DNA of 64,000 bases from Planctomycetota bacterium (GCA_029245865.1 JAQWOM010000043.1:140846-204845); one strand, 5' to 3'. Shown: positions 18,228-28,757, counted from the first letter of the stretch. Program-made: numbers and translations. Notes: generated by a model from the letters alone, not told the origin.

Positions 18228-19064
18228 CTAGAGGGCGAAGCGAACCCACACCGGCGCATGATCCGACAGGCCGGCTTTCTTTTCGATCCACGCTTCGCGT
18301 GCGCAAGGCGCCAGATCAGGAGAGGCCAGCACATAGTCCAGTCGCCACCCCAAGTCATTCTCTCGCGCACGGCCTCGATTAGACCACCAGGAGTAGAGCC
18401 CCGGCTCATCCGGATGCAAGTCGCGAAGAACGTCGGCCCAGCCCTGATTGAGCAACCGGCTAAACCAGGCTCTTTCCTCCGGTAAAAATCCGGAGTTCTT
18501 TTCGTTTCGCTTGGGCGCGTGAATGTCGATTTCCGTATGGGCGATATTGAAGTCACCACAAATGACCGTCGGCCGTCCCTGTGAAAGCAGGTCTGCAGTC
18601 ATGGCCAGGAAATGATCGAGCCACAAGTATTTCCGGCCCTGCCGCTCCTCTGACGAAGAACCGCTAGGAACATAGACGTTGAGAATCGTCATTTCGGGAA
18701 GGTCTGTTCGCAGCACGCGGCCCTCAGCATCACTCCAATCGAGACCTGAGCCTTCGACGTACCGATCCGCTGCAGGGCGCGAGTAAGTGGCCACTCCGGA
18801 GTACCCCTTCTTCTCTGCATTGAGCCAGCGTGAGTTGTAGCCTTCGGGGCAGCGCAAAGAGGCGTCGACTTGCTCTGGCCAGGCGCGCACTTCCTGGAGA
18901 CACAGCACATCCGGCCGGCCTTTGGCCAGCCATTGAGCCCAGCCCTTGGAGGCTGCAGAGCGAATCCCATTGCAGTTGAGTGAGCACAAGGTGAAGGCTC
19001 GCTCATCAGTTCCAAACAGCGAACGTGTTTTGGACGCATCTTGACGACGCCGAGCAGCACTCAT
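18228..19064 (-). CDS. xth: Exodeoxyribonuclease III family protein
   Basis: LCSLNCNGIRSAASKGWAQWL...PDVLCLQEVRA...VICGDFNIAHTEIDIHAPK...LDYVLASPDLAP...LSDHAPVWVRF. Confidence 0.92.
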   Translation of the reverse strand: MSAARRRQDASKTRSLFGTDERAFTLCSLNCNGIRSAASKGWAQWLAKGRPDVLCLQEVRAWPEQVDASLRCPEGYNSRWLNAEKKGYSGVATYSRPAADRYVEGSGLDWSDAEGRVLRTDLPEMTILNVYVPSGSSSEERQGRKYLWLDHFLAMTADLLSQGRPTVICGDFNIAHTEIDIHAPKRNEKNSGFLPEERAWFSRLLNQGWADVLRDLHPDEPGLYSWWSNRGRARENDLGWRLDYVLASPDLAPCAREAWIEKKAGLSDHAPVWVRFAL

Positions 19065-20344
19065 TCGTCCGAAAAGCTCCGCACATTGACAGGAGTCTCA
19101 GAATCCAACACTCCAAAGCCATCAAAGCCCTGAGCCTGAAGTTCGTCGAGTTGCTTGCCCATCTTTTTCCGCCGAAGCACTGTCGTCACAGAACAACCCT
19201 GCGAACGCAGTGCGGAGGCTTCTTCCATCAGGCTTCCTAACTCCGCATCCGTCCCGTAGAGAAGAGCGATGTGCCGTCGCTCTCGAGTCGGAACAATCCC
19301 TTGCTCTTCCAAGACCATGACGACGCGCTCGAAGCCTATCGAGAAACCACAGGCGGGAACCTCACGACCTGAAATGCGTCCGATCATCTTGTCGTAGCGG
19401 CCACCACCCGCCATGGCAAACGGATAGCCCTTCATCACGACCTCGAAGATGGCTCCCGTGTAGTAGCCCATGCCTCGCACAAGCGTGGGATCGATCTCAA
19501 GCGCAGAGCCTTCCGGGAGTGAACGTCCGGCAATGTCTGCAATCTGAAAGAGCCCACGCTCAACTTCCTCACCCTCGGCGTCCAGATCCATGCGTGACCG
19601 CCAACACCGAAGGGCATCGTCTCTTCGGCCCTCTGCCATGCAAGTCAACACTTCCATGGCCGCCTCAACAGCCTCGCCCGGGTGTTGTTTGGACAACAAT
19701 TCCTCGGCAACTCCATCCAAACCGATCTTGTCTAACTTGTCGATCGTGATGAACACTTCGCCGATTCGTTCGTCTGAGAAACCACAGCCCGCAATGAAGG
19801 CATTGAGCAGTCGGCGGTCATTGAGACGCACGACGAAACCCTTTAGACCCAATTCTGTGAGAGCTGACACCGTCGCCCGAATCAACTCGATTTCCGCCAG
19901 AATCGAAGCTTCACCAAGTACGTCAATATCGCACTGGGTGAACTGTCGAAAACGGCCTCTCTGCGGGCGCTCAGCCCGCCACACCGAACCGATTTGAATG
20001 GAACGAAATGGGCTTGGCAATTCACCGGCGTGTTCGGCGTAAAAGCGGGCGAGCGGCACCGTCAAATCGTAGCGCAAGCCAAAATCGACAAGATCGTCAG
20101 CGCGCGTAGCACTGGCGAGATCCAATTTGTCGCCCCGCTTCAAAACCTTGTAGATCAGCTTCTCGTTGTCCCCACCCTCTCCACTGCACAACAGGTCGAT
20201 ATGCTCCAGAGCTGGCGTCTCAACTCGTCGGTAGCCGAAGCAGTCATATGCCTTCAGAATGACACTCTGTGCATGATCGCGCCGCTCCACCTGCCCAGGG
20301 AGCAGATCGCGCATGCCGCGTGCAGGGGCGGTGTTGTTCTTCAC
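19061..20344 (-). CDS. hisS: Histidyl-tRNA synthetase
   Basis: RGMRDLLPGQVERRDHAQSVILKAYDCFGYRRVETPALEH...LRYDLTVPLARFYAEH...FRSIQIGSVWRAERPQRGRFRQFTQCDIDVLG...GGRYDKMIGRISGREVPACGFSIGFERVVMVL. Confidence 0.95.
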   Translation of the reverse strand: MKNNTAPARGMRDLLPGQVERRDHAQSVILKAYDCFGYRRVETPALEHIDLLCSGEGGDNEKLIYKVLKRGDKLDLASATRADDLVDFGLRYDLTVPLARFYAEHAGELPSPFRSIQIGSVWRAERPQRGRFRQFTQCDIDVLGEASILAEIELIRATVSALTELGLKGFVVRLNDRRLLNAFIAGCGFSDERIGEVFITIDKLDKIGLDGVAEELLSKQHPGEAVEAAMEVLTCMAEGRRDDALRCWRSRMDLDAEGEEVERGLFQIADIAGRSLPEGSALEIDPTLVRGMGYYTGAIFEVVMKGYPFAMAGGGRYDKMIGRISGREVPACGFSIGFERVVMVLEEQGIVPTRERRHIALLYGTDAELGSLMEEASALRSQGCSVTTVLRRKKMGKQLDELQAQGFDGFGVLDSETPVNVRSFSDE

Positions 20345-20412
20345 AGCAAACCTCCGGCCTGAACTCCGAATGAGCCCGTCAGCGGCAGCATCCTACCCGG
20401 CAGGGCCACCAC

Positions 20413-22008
20413 TCAGCGCGTCCACTTCGTCCATGTCTTCATGAGGCTTGATACGAAGGGTGTCAGGCGCGTGCGGTTGTACTGATCGCCCACCCGCCGG
20501 ATCGCCTCAGCCCGGGTGGGATAGGGGTGAATCACGTTCCCCACGGCCCCCAGGCCCATCCGCCCTGCCATCGCGACACTGACCTCTGAAATCATCTCGC
20601 CAGCATGACGCGACACGATAGTCGCACCCAGGATTCGATCTTTCCCTTTCTCGGTGAGCACCTTGACGAAGCCCGCGCCCTCACCCTCGAGAATCGCCCG
20701 GTCCACCTCTTCGAGTGGCTGGACATAAATATCCAGGTCGAGGCCTTGTGCCGCAGCATCTGCCTCATACATACCGACGTGCGCGATCTCAGGGTCCGTG
20801 TAGGTGCACCACGGAATCGTCAATGTCGACATCTTGGCCCTGCCTGCAAAGAGGGCGTTGCGGATCACGAGGCGCGCCATGAAATCGGCGCTGTGCGTGA
20901 ACTTGAACGGCGAAGCGACATCACCTGCAGCAAATACATTTGGATTGCTCGTGCGGAGATTGTCATCAACGCCAACGCCTTCCTTCTCATTGCACTCCAC
21001 CCCGGCAACTTCCAGGCCGAGGCCTTGCACATTCGGTTCTCGTCCAACGCCCACAAGAATTGCATCGGCCCGCAATTCCATCGATTCGACACCGCTCTCT
21101 CTGTCAATTTCCAGTTCAAGGACCTTGTCGCTTCCATCTTGACGCACGCGCAAGATCTTGGAACCGAAGTGCATATCGATTCCATCTCGAACGAAAGCCG
21201 CCTGCACGATCGCCGCAGCGTCTCGATCTTCGCGCATGAGAAGGTGATTTCCCTGCTCCACAAGAGTCACGGCGCTTCCAAATCGCGCAAAGGACTGCGC
21301 CATCTCACAACCAACAGGCCCCGAGCCAATCACGATCAGACGACGGGGCCGCTCCGTCAGGTTGAACAGCGTCTCATTCGTAAGAGCCCCCACCTCAGCG
21401 AGCCCGGGAATCGGCAAAGTCGCCGCGCGACATCCGGTTGCGATGACCGCTTTCTTGAACTGCAAGGTCTCTTCCCCAACAGCCACCGTATCGCGGCCGG
21501 TGAAGACGCCTTCGCCCAGATACACATCCACACCGAGATTGGAAAAGCGCTGAACCGAATCATTGGGAGCGATTTGAGCCCGCAAGCGGCGCATTCGTTC
21601 CATGATGACGGCAAAGTCCACCTCCACTTCGCCGGAAACATGAATGCCAAACTCACCGGCATCGCGAACCTCCGCGACTCGGCGAGCTGCGGCGATCAAC
21701 CCCTTGCTCGGAACGCAACCGGCATTGAGGCAGTCACCTCCCATGAGATTTCGTTCGATGAGCGCAACCTTGGCACCCAGCCCCGCAGCACCTGCTGCAC
21801 AGACAAGTCCTGCGGTTCCACCACCGAGAACCACCATGTTGTAGCGACCCTGCGGCTTCGGATTGACCCAGTCCGCTGGGTGCACTTGCTCGATCAGAGC
21901 TCGATTGTGCTCGTCGTCTGGCTGCAATGGCTGCAATGGCTGCGAGACCGGGGGAGAAGGCCCTCCATCATCGGGCGACAGCTTGCCCCGATCTTTCTGG
22001 ACAGTCAC
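20413..22008 (-). CDS. FAD-dependent pyridine nucleotide-disulfide oxidoreductase (mercuric reductase/dihydrolipoyl dehydrogenase-like)
   Basis: VVLGGGTAGLVCAAGAAGLGAKVALIERNLMGGDCLNAGCVPSKGLIAAAR (redox CxxxxC); VIGSGPVGCEMAQSFARFGSAVTLVE; VFAAGDVA. Confidence 0.92.
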   Translation of the reverse strand: MTVQKDRGKLSPDDGGPSPPVSQPLQPLQPDDEHNRALIEQVHPADWVNPKPQGRYNMVVLGGGTAGLVCAAGAAGLGAKVALIERNLMGGDCLNAGCVPSKGLIAAARRVAEVRDAGEFGIHVSGEVEVDFAVIMERMRRLRAQIAPNDSVQRFSNLGVDVYLGEGVFTGRDTVAVGEETLQFKKAVIATGCRAATLPIPGLAEVGALTNETLFNLTERPRRLIVIGSGPVGCEMAQSFARFGSAVTLVEQGNHLLMREDRDAAAIVQAAFVRDGIDMHFGSKILRVRQDGSDKVLELEIDRESGVESMELRADAILVGVGREPNVQGLGLEVAGVECNEKEGVGVDDNLRTSNPNVFAAGDVASPFKFTHSADFMARLVIRNALFAGRAKMSTLTIPWCTYTDPEIAHVGMYEADAAAQGLDLDIYVQPLEEVDRAILEGEGAGFVKVLTEKGKDRILGATIVSRHAGEMISEVSVAMAGRMGLGAVGNVIHPYPTRAEAIRRVGDQYNRTRLTPFVSSLMKTWTKWTR

Positions 22009-22727
22009 TTGGCGACCTCCTTCTCAAGCGCAAGTTTGGCAAGACGCGTGATGTAAACCGTCACAACAAGGGTCGCAAGCAAGCCCACGACCGTGAACGC
22101 CGTCTCACCCGCGCTCCCTTTCCCTGCCGCAACCACATCTTTGGCCGCAGCACCCAGGTAGACGTACATGATTGTGCCAGGAATCATCCCTAGCCATGAA
22201 GCCAGCAGGTAATTCCGAAACGACACTGCCGTGAGTCCAAACGCATAGTTAAGAAGATTGAATGGGAACACCGGGGACAGCCGCGTCAAAAACACGATCT
22301 TGAACCCTTCGCGCCCCACAGCTCGGTCCACTGCAGAAAATCGGGCGTTGTTCGTCATCTTGCCTTCAATCCAACCACGTGCGAGATAGCGCCCCACGAG
22401 AAAAGCCGCGGCTGCACCCAGCGTGGCACCACACGAGACGGCCAACGATCCCTTGACCACACCAAACGCAGCGCCCGCTCCCAGTGTCAGCACCGAACCG
22501 GGGATGAGTAGAACGCAGGCAATGATGTACAGGCCAACCAGGGCAAGTGGCCCCCACCAGCCCAAGCCATCAACCCAGTCGATGGCGGCCGACAACCAGC
22601 TCTGAACAGGAAAGAGCACGAGAGCAAACACCAAGGCAGCCAGCACCATGATCAGCAACAACCACCGTCGCTTGCTGGTGGGTGCTGCAGAAGAGGCACT
22701 TTGGGTGCCAAGCCTCGAATCCGGCAT
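22005..22727 (-). CDS. TVP38/TMEM64 (SNARE-associated/DedA-like) membrane protein
   Basis: YIIACVLLIPGSVLTLGAGAAFGVVKGSLAVSCGATLGAAAAFLVGRYLARGWIE...LTRLSPVFPFNLLNYAFGLTAVSFRNYLLASWLGMIPGTIMYVYLG. Confidence 0.9.
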   Translation of the reverse strand: MPDSRLGTQSASSAAPTSKRRWLLLIMVLAALVFALVLFPVQSWLSAAIDWVDGLGWWGPLALVGLYIIACVLLIPGSVLTLGAGAAFGVVKGSLAVSCGATLGAAAAFLVGRYLARGWIEGKMTNNARFSAVDRAVGREGFKIVFLTRLSPVFPFNLLNYAFGLTAVSFRNYLLASWLGMIPGTIMYVYLGAAAKDVVAAGKGSAGETAFTVVGLLATLVVTVYITRLAKLALEKEVAK

Positions 22728-22949
22728 GCTCGCTCTCCTCAGTCCTCAGAACTCATCTAACCCGGCACGGGCTCTTTTGAGGATGCCGTGAAACGCCCCC
22801 CAAGCGGCGAGATTATTCAGGAACACGGGACCCAGAATCGCCTCGCCCAGGCTCTTGGGAGCCAAAGTTCGCGATTCGTCTCTGGCAAGGCCGAACTCGG
22901 GCACGCCAAAGCATGCGAGGCCTCTCCTCCCCACGCCCTCGAACTGTCA

Positions 22950-24782
22950 CTAAAGGCGTACTTCAGTCGGCTCAGAGTCGTCTTCTGTGGACCGCTCAGC
23001 ATCGAGTTCGGCGGGCGGCCCCGAAGGGGTCGAGGGGCCTGGCTTCGAGAAGAACGGGTCGTCCGGCAGTTCGTCGATGACAAAGCCATCGCCTGGATCT
23101 GATTCATCGAGTGCCGGGTGGATAGAGATCGGATCTGGCGATTCCGCAGGCTCCCATGCCACATCGCCTTGCCAACCCTCTTCGGCGCTGTCTTCAACGA
23201 TGACACGCGACTCCGGGACCACCACAGGCACGGAATCCACGGGGAACCCGAGTTCCACAACAACCTCCGGGTCAGCTTCAACAGCATCGCCATCCGGCTG
23301 GGAGTCCAGAAAACCTTCAAACTCACACACGGATTCCTCGACAGTCTCAATTTTTTCGCCGATCCAGTTGTCGATAAGCAAGACGATCACAGCGGAAACA
23401 GTCGTGATCCATGCGGCTCCCGTTGGCCCGATGTGCGGTTGCAAGAACGTGATACCCAAGGCTTGCAAAACCAGCGCGCCAGCAATCAAACCCCATCCGA
23501 TTCCTTTGAATCCGCGGGCAGCATGACGCAACAGTTGCGTCGACAAGAGCGCCACGGAAGCGACCATCAGCGTAGCGGTGCGGCAGAGGTCGGCCGCCGG
23601 CAGCCCGAAGAGAGACAGGTTTCCACCGAGTTGCGTACCCAGTACGAACGACGTCCCTTCTGAGCCCGCAACGACCGGCCGTAAACCACCGACCGGGGTA
23701 AAAACCTCGTACAACTGTGCCAGGGGGCCACTCGGCCCATACATCCAGGACAACGCGGAGGGTCCGACAACAAGCCAGGTCGCGAGACAACCCAGTGCAA
23801 GGCTGCGATTCCGCCGAGAGCCTCCGCGTCCGTCGACTCGGTCAAGGCCACTTGCAACCAAAGCCGAAGCGGGCACCAGTGGAATGAGCATGCAAAGTGC
23901 GAGCAAGGCTGCCCAGGCTGGTCGCGCTCCCATAACATCCCCATGTTCACCGACGGAAACGAACATCATCCCCATCAATGCGGTGACGCAGAGCAGCAAG
24001 GGCATCATGGCCATGCCGACGACCCGAGCCTGAACCCGCGGAAACTCGGACGCTACGCGTGGACCGATCTGCGCCGTCTGAGAAAACAATCCCATGACGA
24101 CACTCTGGACGACACCTCCAGCGAGGAGCACCACGGCCACGCCCATCAGCCCGGGTTGCGTTCCAGCGAAACCTGTTCGAGTCATCACGTAAAAGGCGCC
24201 AAGGTATCCTGGCGCGCTCGCGAGAAGAGCGATGACTTGCCCCTTGGGCTTGATGGAAGCCGCATCGGTTCGCAGCAAAGAGCCCGCAAGAATGAGTACC
24301 CAGACGCCTATCGTCAGTCCAACCGTCACCCATTGCCGTGCACTCGCCAACAGATCACCAAGCACATGGAATTCATTCATTGTCAGCAAAGCCATCACAA
24401 GGCCTGTGACCGGAATCACCCAAATGAGCGAGCGCCGCAACGCATCTGTCGTGAGAACAAGAACCGCAACGACGCCCAGACCGAGCACTGTCGTGTCCTG
24501 CATCACCACGCCAAAAATCATGACGGGCAAGAGACACTGAGCAACCAGCCCCGGACGAATTGAAAGCAGTCGTAGGCCCAGTGCAAAGCATGAGATGTCG
24601 ATGCCCCCTCGGTTGGGGCATGCGCGTTCAGTCACTGCCAAAACCCATGCATGAGAGAACACGACGAGCAACACCAACATCGCACGCGTACCGAGAAAGC
24701 GAGGGTCAGCATTAGCCGTCAGGACAAGTGCCGAAAAGCACAGTGCCAAGCTGGCCAGCCAGGTTCTGAAGACTGTTGACAT
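22950..24782 (-). CDS. Polytopic membrane protein of unknown function with an acidic C-terminal tail
   Basis: 610 aa, many TM segments, then a ~130 aa Glu/Asp/Pro-rich tail (EDSAEEGWQGDVAWEPAESPDPISIHPALDESDPGDGFVIDELPDDPFF...). Flippase-like position in the PS cluster, but no family motif recognised. Confidence 0.65.
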   Translation of the reverse strand: MSTVFRTWLASLALCFSALVLTANADPRFLGTRAMLVLLVVFSHAWVLAVTERACPNRGGIDISCFALGLRLLSIRPGLVAQCLLPVMIFGVVMQDTTVLGLGVVAVLVLTTDALRRSLIWVIPVTGLVMALLTMNEFHVLGDLLASARQWVTVGLTIGVWVLILAGSLLRTDAASIKPKGQVIALLASAPGYLGAFYVMTRTGFAGTQPGLMGVAVVLLAGGVVQSVVMGLFSQTAQIGPRVASEFPRVQARVVGMAMMPLLLCVTALMGMMFVSVGEHGDVMGARPAWAALLALCMLIPLVPASALVASGLDRVDGRGGSRRNRSLALGCLATWLVVGPSALSWMYGPSGPLAQLYEVFTPVGGLRPVVAGSEGTSFVLGTQLGGNLSLFGLPAADLCRTATLMVASVALLSTQLLRHAARGFKGIGWGLIAGALVLQALGITFLQPHIGPTGAAWITTVSAVIVLLIDNWIGEKIETVEESVCEFEGFLDSQPDGDAVEADPEVVVELGFPVDSVPVVVPESRVIVEDSAEEGWQGDVAWEPAESPDPISIHPALDESDPGDGFVIDELPDDPFFSKPGPSTPSGPPAELDAERSTEDDSEPTEVRL

Positions 24783-24949
24783 GGATCCAGGACCGATATC
24801 GGAGCGAGGTTTTGTCTCTTCCTATCGGCAAATACCGCCCGGGAGTGGGGCTCAAATACGCCTTTTGATTCCCCGCCAGTGGCGAGACGGCAATCCAGCC
24901 CGCAGCAGGCCTCTGGTGGCCCGATTCAGCGCCTGTCAGGAGAGGCCTG

Positions 24950-26356
24950 TCAGCCCTCCAGCCGGCCTCTCAACTCCGACACTTTATCCTGGAGACCTTC
25001 GACGACGGATTCCCAGCCCTCGCCACGCAGGAGTTCCTGCAGACCAGCCTCTCTCAGGTCAAAGGCGTGCGTTCGGCGCCCCAGGGCGGAGAGATCGAGC
25101 CCACTCACAGCAGGCTTCGGAGCGGCCAAGACCTCCTTGTAGAGCGACCTGAGGGAATCGAGATGATCTCCGCCAGCTCGAGTTCGGGGGCCCGGTGCGG
25201 CCCGCATAGAAGCGCGCACACCGGGTTCTTGAGCAAGCCGAAGCAAAGAGCCGGCCAGGGCCTGCACATCCCCTCGGGTGAACAATGTCATGCGTTCTGT
25301 TGCACGGTCTGCCAACGCACCGAGATCCGTCGCCACGATTGGCACCTCAAGACTTGCGGCCTCGTCCAGGGTAAACGAGTAAGACTCCGCGCAAAGCGTT
25401 GGCAGCACTGCCACATCAATGGGTGCCCCGGCGAGATCTTCTGGTTGGTAGGCACCGTGCCAGACCACCTTCCGACCTCCTGCATGAGATCGAACCTCTG
25501 CCGTCATCTTGTCGTCGGGGGCCTCGCCCCACACATGCAACTCAACACAATCTGGGTCTGATAACGCAGCCTGCGCATCGAGCAGCACCTCGATGCCCTT
25601 GAGCGGATGCAAGTGGCCAAAGAATCCCACACGCATCGGATCGATCGCACTGGCAACGCGGTCAGCAAGAGGAAGTGTTGCTGGCTGAGAGAGAGTGCTT
25701 CCTGCAGGGGGTATCGCGTGAATCGGCTTGTCAATTCCTAGCCATTTCATGATGCGCTTCCCATGGCCTTCGGTCGGCGCAACAAGCGCCGATGCGGCAG
25801 TGACCTCCTGGCGCAGATCTTCCACAAACATTTCGAGAGAGGCCCCCACCTCTGCATCTCCCTGAAACTTCCAGCGGGGTGCGCAATGCAGGCAGGCCTC
25901 TACAGACGGAGGCACCGCGCAAAACTCACCCTCTTCGCGCACCCGGTGATAGCGCGGACAGGAAGCAAAGAGATCGTGCAAGGACAGCACGACAGGAATG
26001 CCGCATGAAGAAGCTGTGCGCACCAGCGTCGTTGTCAGGCGAGCCCAGTGGTGCACATGAACGATGTCGGGCTTGAAAGCATTCAGCCAGTCAGCAAAGG
26101 CCTGTTCGACATGAGGGTTTTCGAGCTTGTCCCATCGCTCAAAGAACAGATCTGAGCGGTGAAAGCGCACGACGGGAACTGGTCCTGATTCATCCCGAAC
26201 AACGGCTCTCTCAGGCTTCCAGTCGATCGAGCCGCTGAAAACCTCCACTGTCTCTCCCGAAGCCACCAGAGACTGACCCAGAGCTGCCACGAGACGCTCT
26301 GTCCCCCCCACCAGTTCTGGTGGATGCCCGTGAACGACGAGCCCGACTCTTGTCAC
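24950..26356 (-). CDS. GT4 family glycosyltransferase
   Basis: VTRVGLVVHGHPPELVGGTERLVAALGQSL...RVGFFGHLHPLKGIEVLLDAQAAL...LPTLCAESYSFTLDEAASLEVPIVATDLGALAD; GTG start 26356 overlaps the upstream stop. Confidence 0.9.
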   Translation of the reverse strand: MTRVGLVVHGHPPELVGGTERLVAALGQSLVASGETVEVFSGSIDWKPERAVVRDESGPVPVVRFHRSDLFFERWDKLENPHVEQAFADWLNAFKPDIVHVHHWARLTTTLVRTASSCGIPVVLSLHDLFASCPRYHRVREEGEFCAVPPSVEACLHCAPRWKFQGDAEVGASLEMFVEDLRQEVTAASALVAPTEGHGKRIMKWLGIDKPIHAIPPAGSTLSQPATLPLADRVASAIDPMRVGFFGHLHPLKGIEVLLDAQAALSDPDCVELHVWGEAPDDKMTAEVRSHAGGRKVVWHGAYQPEDLAGAPIDVAVLPTLCAESYSFTLDEAASLEVPIVATDLGALADRATERMTLFTRGDVQALAGSLLRLAQEPGVRASMRAAPGPRTRAGGDHLDSLRSLYKEVLAAPKPAVSGLDLSALGRRTHAFDLREAGLQELLRGEGWESVVEGLQDKVSELRGRLEG

Positions 26357-27765
26357 GGGGACGGCTGCCGCCCGCCATGACCGAGGAGTTCCGTATAGAT
26401 CTCCTCCATCGCCTCGGCGTCGTCTGCAATCGTCCGGGGCTTGTCCATGCTCACACTCCAGGTCCGGAGAGTTGTCGGACTGTGAATGACAGAAGCCATG
26501 TGCGTGGTCAACGCGCTCACATCTCCGGCCGGGAAGAGCCGGCCCGAACGACCGTCTTGAACCAGCTCTGCCATGCCACCTTGGCCCGAAGCGATCACAG
26601 GGACACCCGCGGCAAAGGCTTCCTGAATGACAACGGGCGAGTTCTCCAGCCACAGTGAAGGCATGACGAGGCAATCGAGCTTTGCGAATGCACTGCCAAT
26701 ACTTGCCCTGTCCAGTGACCCATGAAAAGTAATGTCGAGCCCCGTGGCGAGTTCCTTCAGCATCTTTCCGTAGTCACCGTAGTGCGAGTCACTACCAAAA
26801 ATATGCAGACGGCAGGTTTCCGGAGGAATCCTCTGCATGGCCTGCAACAGGATGTGCACTCCCTTGTGTGGCGCCAAGGTCCCCACATAACCGAAGGTCA
26901 CCTTGCCTCCATCCCTCTCCTCACGCTCCAGGTTTTCAAAGGGAGAGATGTCAATGCCGTATCGCGAAACGCGCAATTTGTTGCGCGCGATCCCCCACTG
27001 GGCGACACGGTCCGCAACCGTGGCCGACGGAGAGAGAAAAAGGTCTACCTGCTCAATCAACAGAGCCACTTTGCGCATGCGATGGCGTAGGTCTTCTTGC
27101 AGATCTACGGCCGAGCCGGCCTGGGCAACTTTGCTAGAGCTATGAGTTTTACGCTTCCTCAGCATCTTGCTGCGATCTTGGGCCCAGTAGACGAGCGGTG
27201 CGAGATCAACGCCTGACAACTCGCGAGTCACCTGCATCATTCGGATCATTGCCTTCTCAGGCGCACCCTGACTGAACCGAAAATCTTGAAGACAGTTTTC
27301 ACAGTCAGTCAGTGTCGGGCCCCCGCACAAACTTCCGTCTGGCAGCAAGAGTTGGCCAAAGCGAACGCAAAACAACCAGAAGTCGTTCAACGTCATAACC
27401 ACTCGCGCGCCTGCACTTCGACTAATACGCGGAATGCCGAGCGACAAGAGCATGAGATGCTGCACATGCACAATATCGGGCTTGAAGACATCCAGCACTC
27501 GCTGAAAAGCACCCTCGGCTCGAGGGTTTGCAAAAGTCTCCGAGAAAGTCTCATGGTCAAGGTTGTTCACCATGACATGGCACTTCAATCCGTCGACATC
27601 GCGTTTGATGATGCTGTAACTGCGACGCGAGAGGATCTTCTCTGTGCAGAACACCTCAACGGTATGTCCGCGCGACTGCAGTTCCCGCGCAAGGTTGTAT
27701 GTATAGACCTCAGTACCTGCTGAATGGTCCGGCAGGAAGAAGTGCACCGGCATCAAAATTTTCAT
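26353..27765 (-). CDS. GT4 family glycosyltransferase
   Basis: KILMPVHFFLPDHSAGTEVYTYNLARELQSRGH...TFGYVGTLAPHKGVHILLQAMQRI...VMPSLWLENSPVVIQEAFAAGVPVIASGQGGMAELV. Confidence 0.92.
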   Translation of the reverse strand: MKILMPVHFFLPDHSAGTEVYTYNLARELQSRGHTVEVFCTEKILSRRSYSIIKRDVDGLKCHVMVNNLDHETFSETFANPRAEGAFQRVLDVFKPDIVHVQHLMLLSLGIPRISRSAGARVVMTLNDFWLFCVRFGQLLLPDGSLCGGPTLTDCENCLQDFRFSQGAPEKAMIRMMQVTRELSGVDLAPLVYWAQDRSKMLRKRKTHSSSKVAQAGSAVDLQEDLRHRMRKVALLIEQVDLFLSPSATVADRVAQWGIARNKLRVSRYGIDISPFENLEREERDGGKVTFGYVGTLAPHKGVHILLQAMQRIPPETCRLHIFGSDSHYGDYGKMLKELATGLDITFHGSLDRASIGSAFAKLDCLVMPSLWLENSPVVIQEAFAAGVPVIASGQGGMAELVQDGRSGRLFPAGDVSALTTHMASVIHSPTTLRTWSVSMDKPRTIADDAEAMEEIYTELLGHGGRQPSP

Positions 27766-28757
27766 GACGACCTCCGCGCGTAACGTGCCGCCACAGAGGC
27801 ATTCACACGCCGCCCCCTGAGGCCATGGTAAACACCCTGAATCTTTGCAAGTGCAGCATGTCCTCGGCCCAACACGAGCCCTCGCGCAAAGGCGAGCGGC
27901 CAGAGCAAGACATCGTAGAAGTAGAAAGCGGCCCAGCCACGCCAGTTGCCGTGCTTTCTGAGAAAATGCACTGAGTTCACTGCTGTCATGTACTTACGAC
28001 CCGCCGAGTAACCGCCACCCGTGCTTGAAGAGAGAGCATGGTACGCAGACGCGCCTGGGACTACGAACACTCCAAAACCTTGGGATGCCATGCGAAGGCC
28101 CCAGTCAGCATCCTCGAGATAGCAGAAGAAAGACTCATCCAGGCCTCCGACGACCTCCCAGGCTTGCCGAGAGACCAGCAAACAGGTCCCAGGGATGTAA
28201 TCGCGCGCCTCGGGACCTCTCACACGCCCACCGGCAGCCCGCCGACCATGGTCAATCAATTGAGTCACATTGGCTGTCGGACGCACGCACCCGCCATTGG
28301 CCCACACGAGATGAGGTTGGTCCCTGTAATAGATACAGGGCCCAAGAGCTCCGATTTGGTCGTGCCCCTGTGCTCGCAATGCCTGAACGGCTCCGAGCAA
28401 GCGGTTGAACATCTCAGGCTCGGCCACGACATCGCTGTTCAGCAGGCACACCCACTCGGCTCCCATTTCTCCGTAGGCATGGCGCATCGCACGGTTGTTG
28501 CCACCCGCATAACCGAGGTTCTCCTCGAAGCGCAAGACGTGCAAATCCACAAATTCAGCCTGCATGCGTTCAACCGAACCATCGGTGGACGCATTGTCGG
28601 CCAGTAAGATTCGTGGCTGAACGCCTTCCAGGGCACGCAAAGAAGCGAGACATTGAGCTGTCTCGTCACCCCCATTCCAGTTCAGAACGATGGCAACCAC
28701 CCGGTTGACGCTGTCGGAATCACTTCCCGGTTGCGATGAGTCCGAATTCGGGGTCAT
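27762..28757 (-). CDS. GT2 family glycosyltransferase
   Basis: VVAIVLNWNGGDETAQCLASLRAL...ILLADNASTDGSV...LGYAGGNNRAMRHA...LLNSDVVAEPEM...ESFFCYLEDADWGLRMASQGF. Confidence 0.9.
   Translation of the reverse strand: MTPNSDSSQPGSDSDSVNRVVAIVLNWNGGDETAQCLASLRALEGVQPRILLADNASTDGSVERMQAEFVDLHVLRFEENLGYAGGNNRAMRHAYGEMGAEWVCLLNSDVVAEPEMFNRLLGAVQALRAQGHDQIGALGPCIYYRDQPHLVWANGGCVRPTANVTQLIDHGRRAAGGRVRGPEARDYIPGTCLLVSRQAWEVVGGLDESFFCYLEDADWGLRMASQGFGVFVVPGASAYHALSSSTGGGYSAGRKYMTAVNSVHFLRKHGNWRGWAAFYFYDVLLWPLAFARGLVLGRGHAALAKIQGVYHGLRGRRVNASVAARYARRSS

Noticed and set aside
21921-21951. Short tandem repeat (ggctgcaat)n
   Set aside because: Three 9 bp units encoding QPLQPLQP at the N-terminal linker of the oxidoreductase; ordinary coding low complexity.
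20605-22056. 483 aa plus-strand ORF
   Set aside because: Antisense shadow of the flavoprotein disulfide reductase (20413-22008) and a downstream gene; translation lacks domains and is low-complexity His/Arg rich.
22746-22934. 62 aa minus-strand ORF MGRRGLACFGVPEFGLARDESRTLAPKSLGEAILGPVFLNNLAAWGAFHGILKRARAGLDEF between two genes
   Set aside because: Could be a small protein, but there is no homology signal or independent support; left unannotated.
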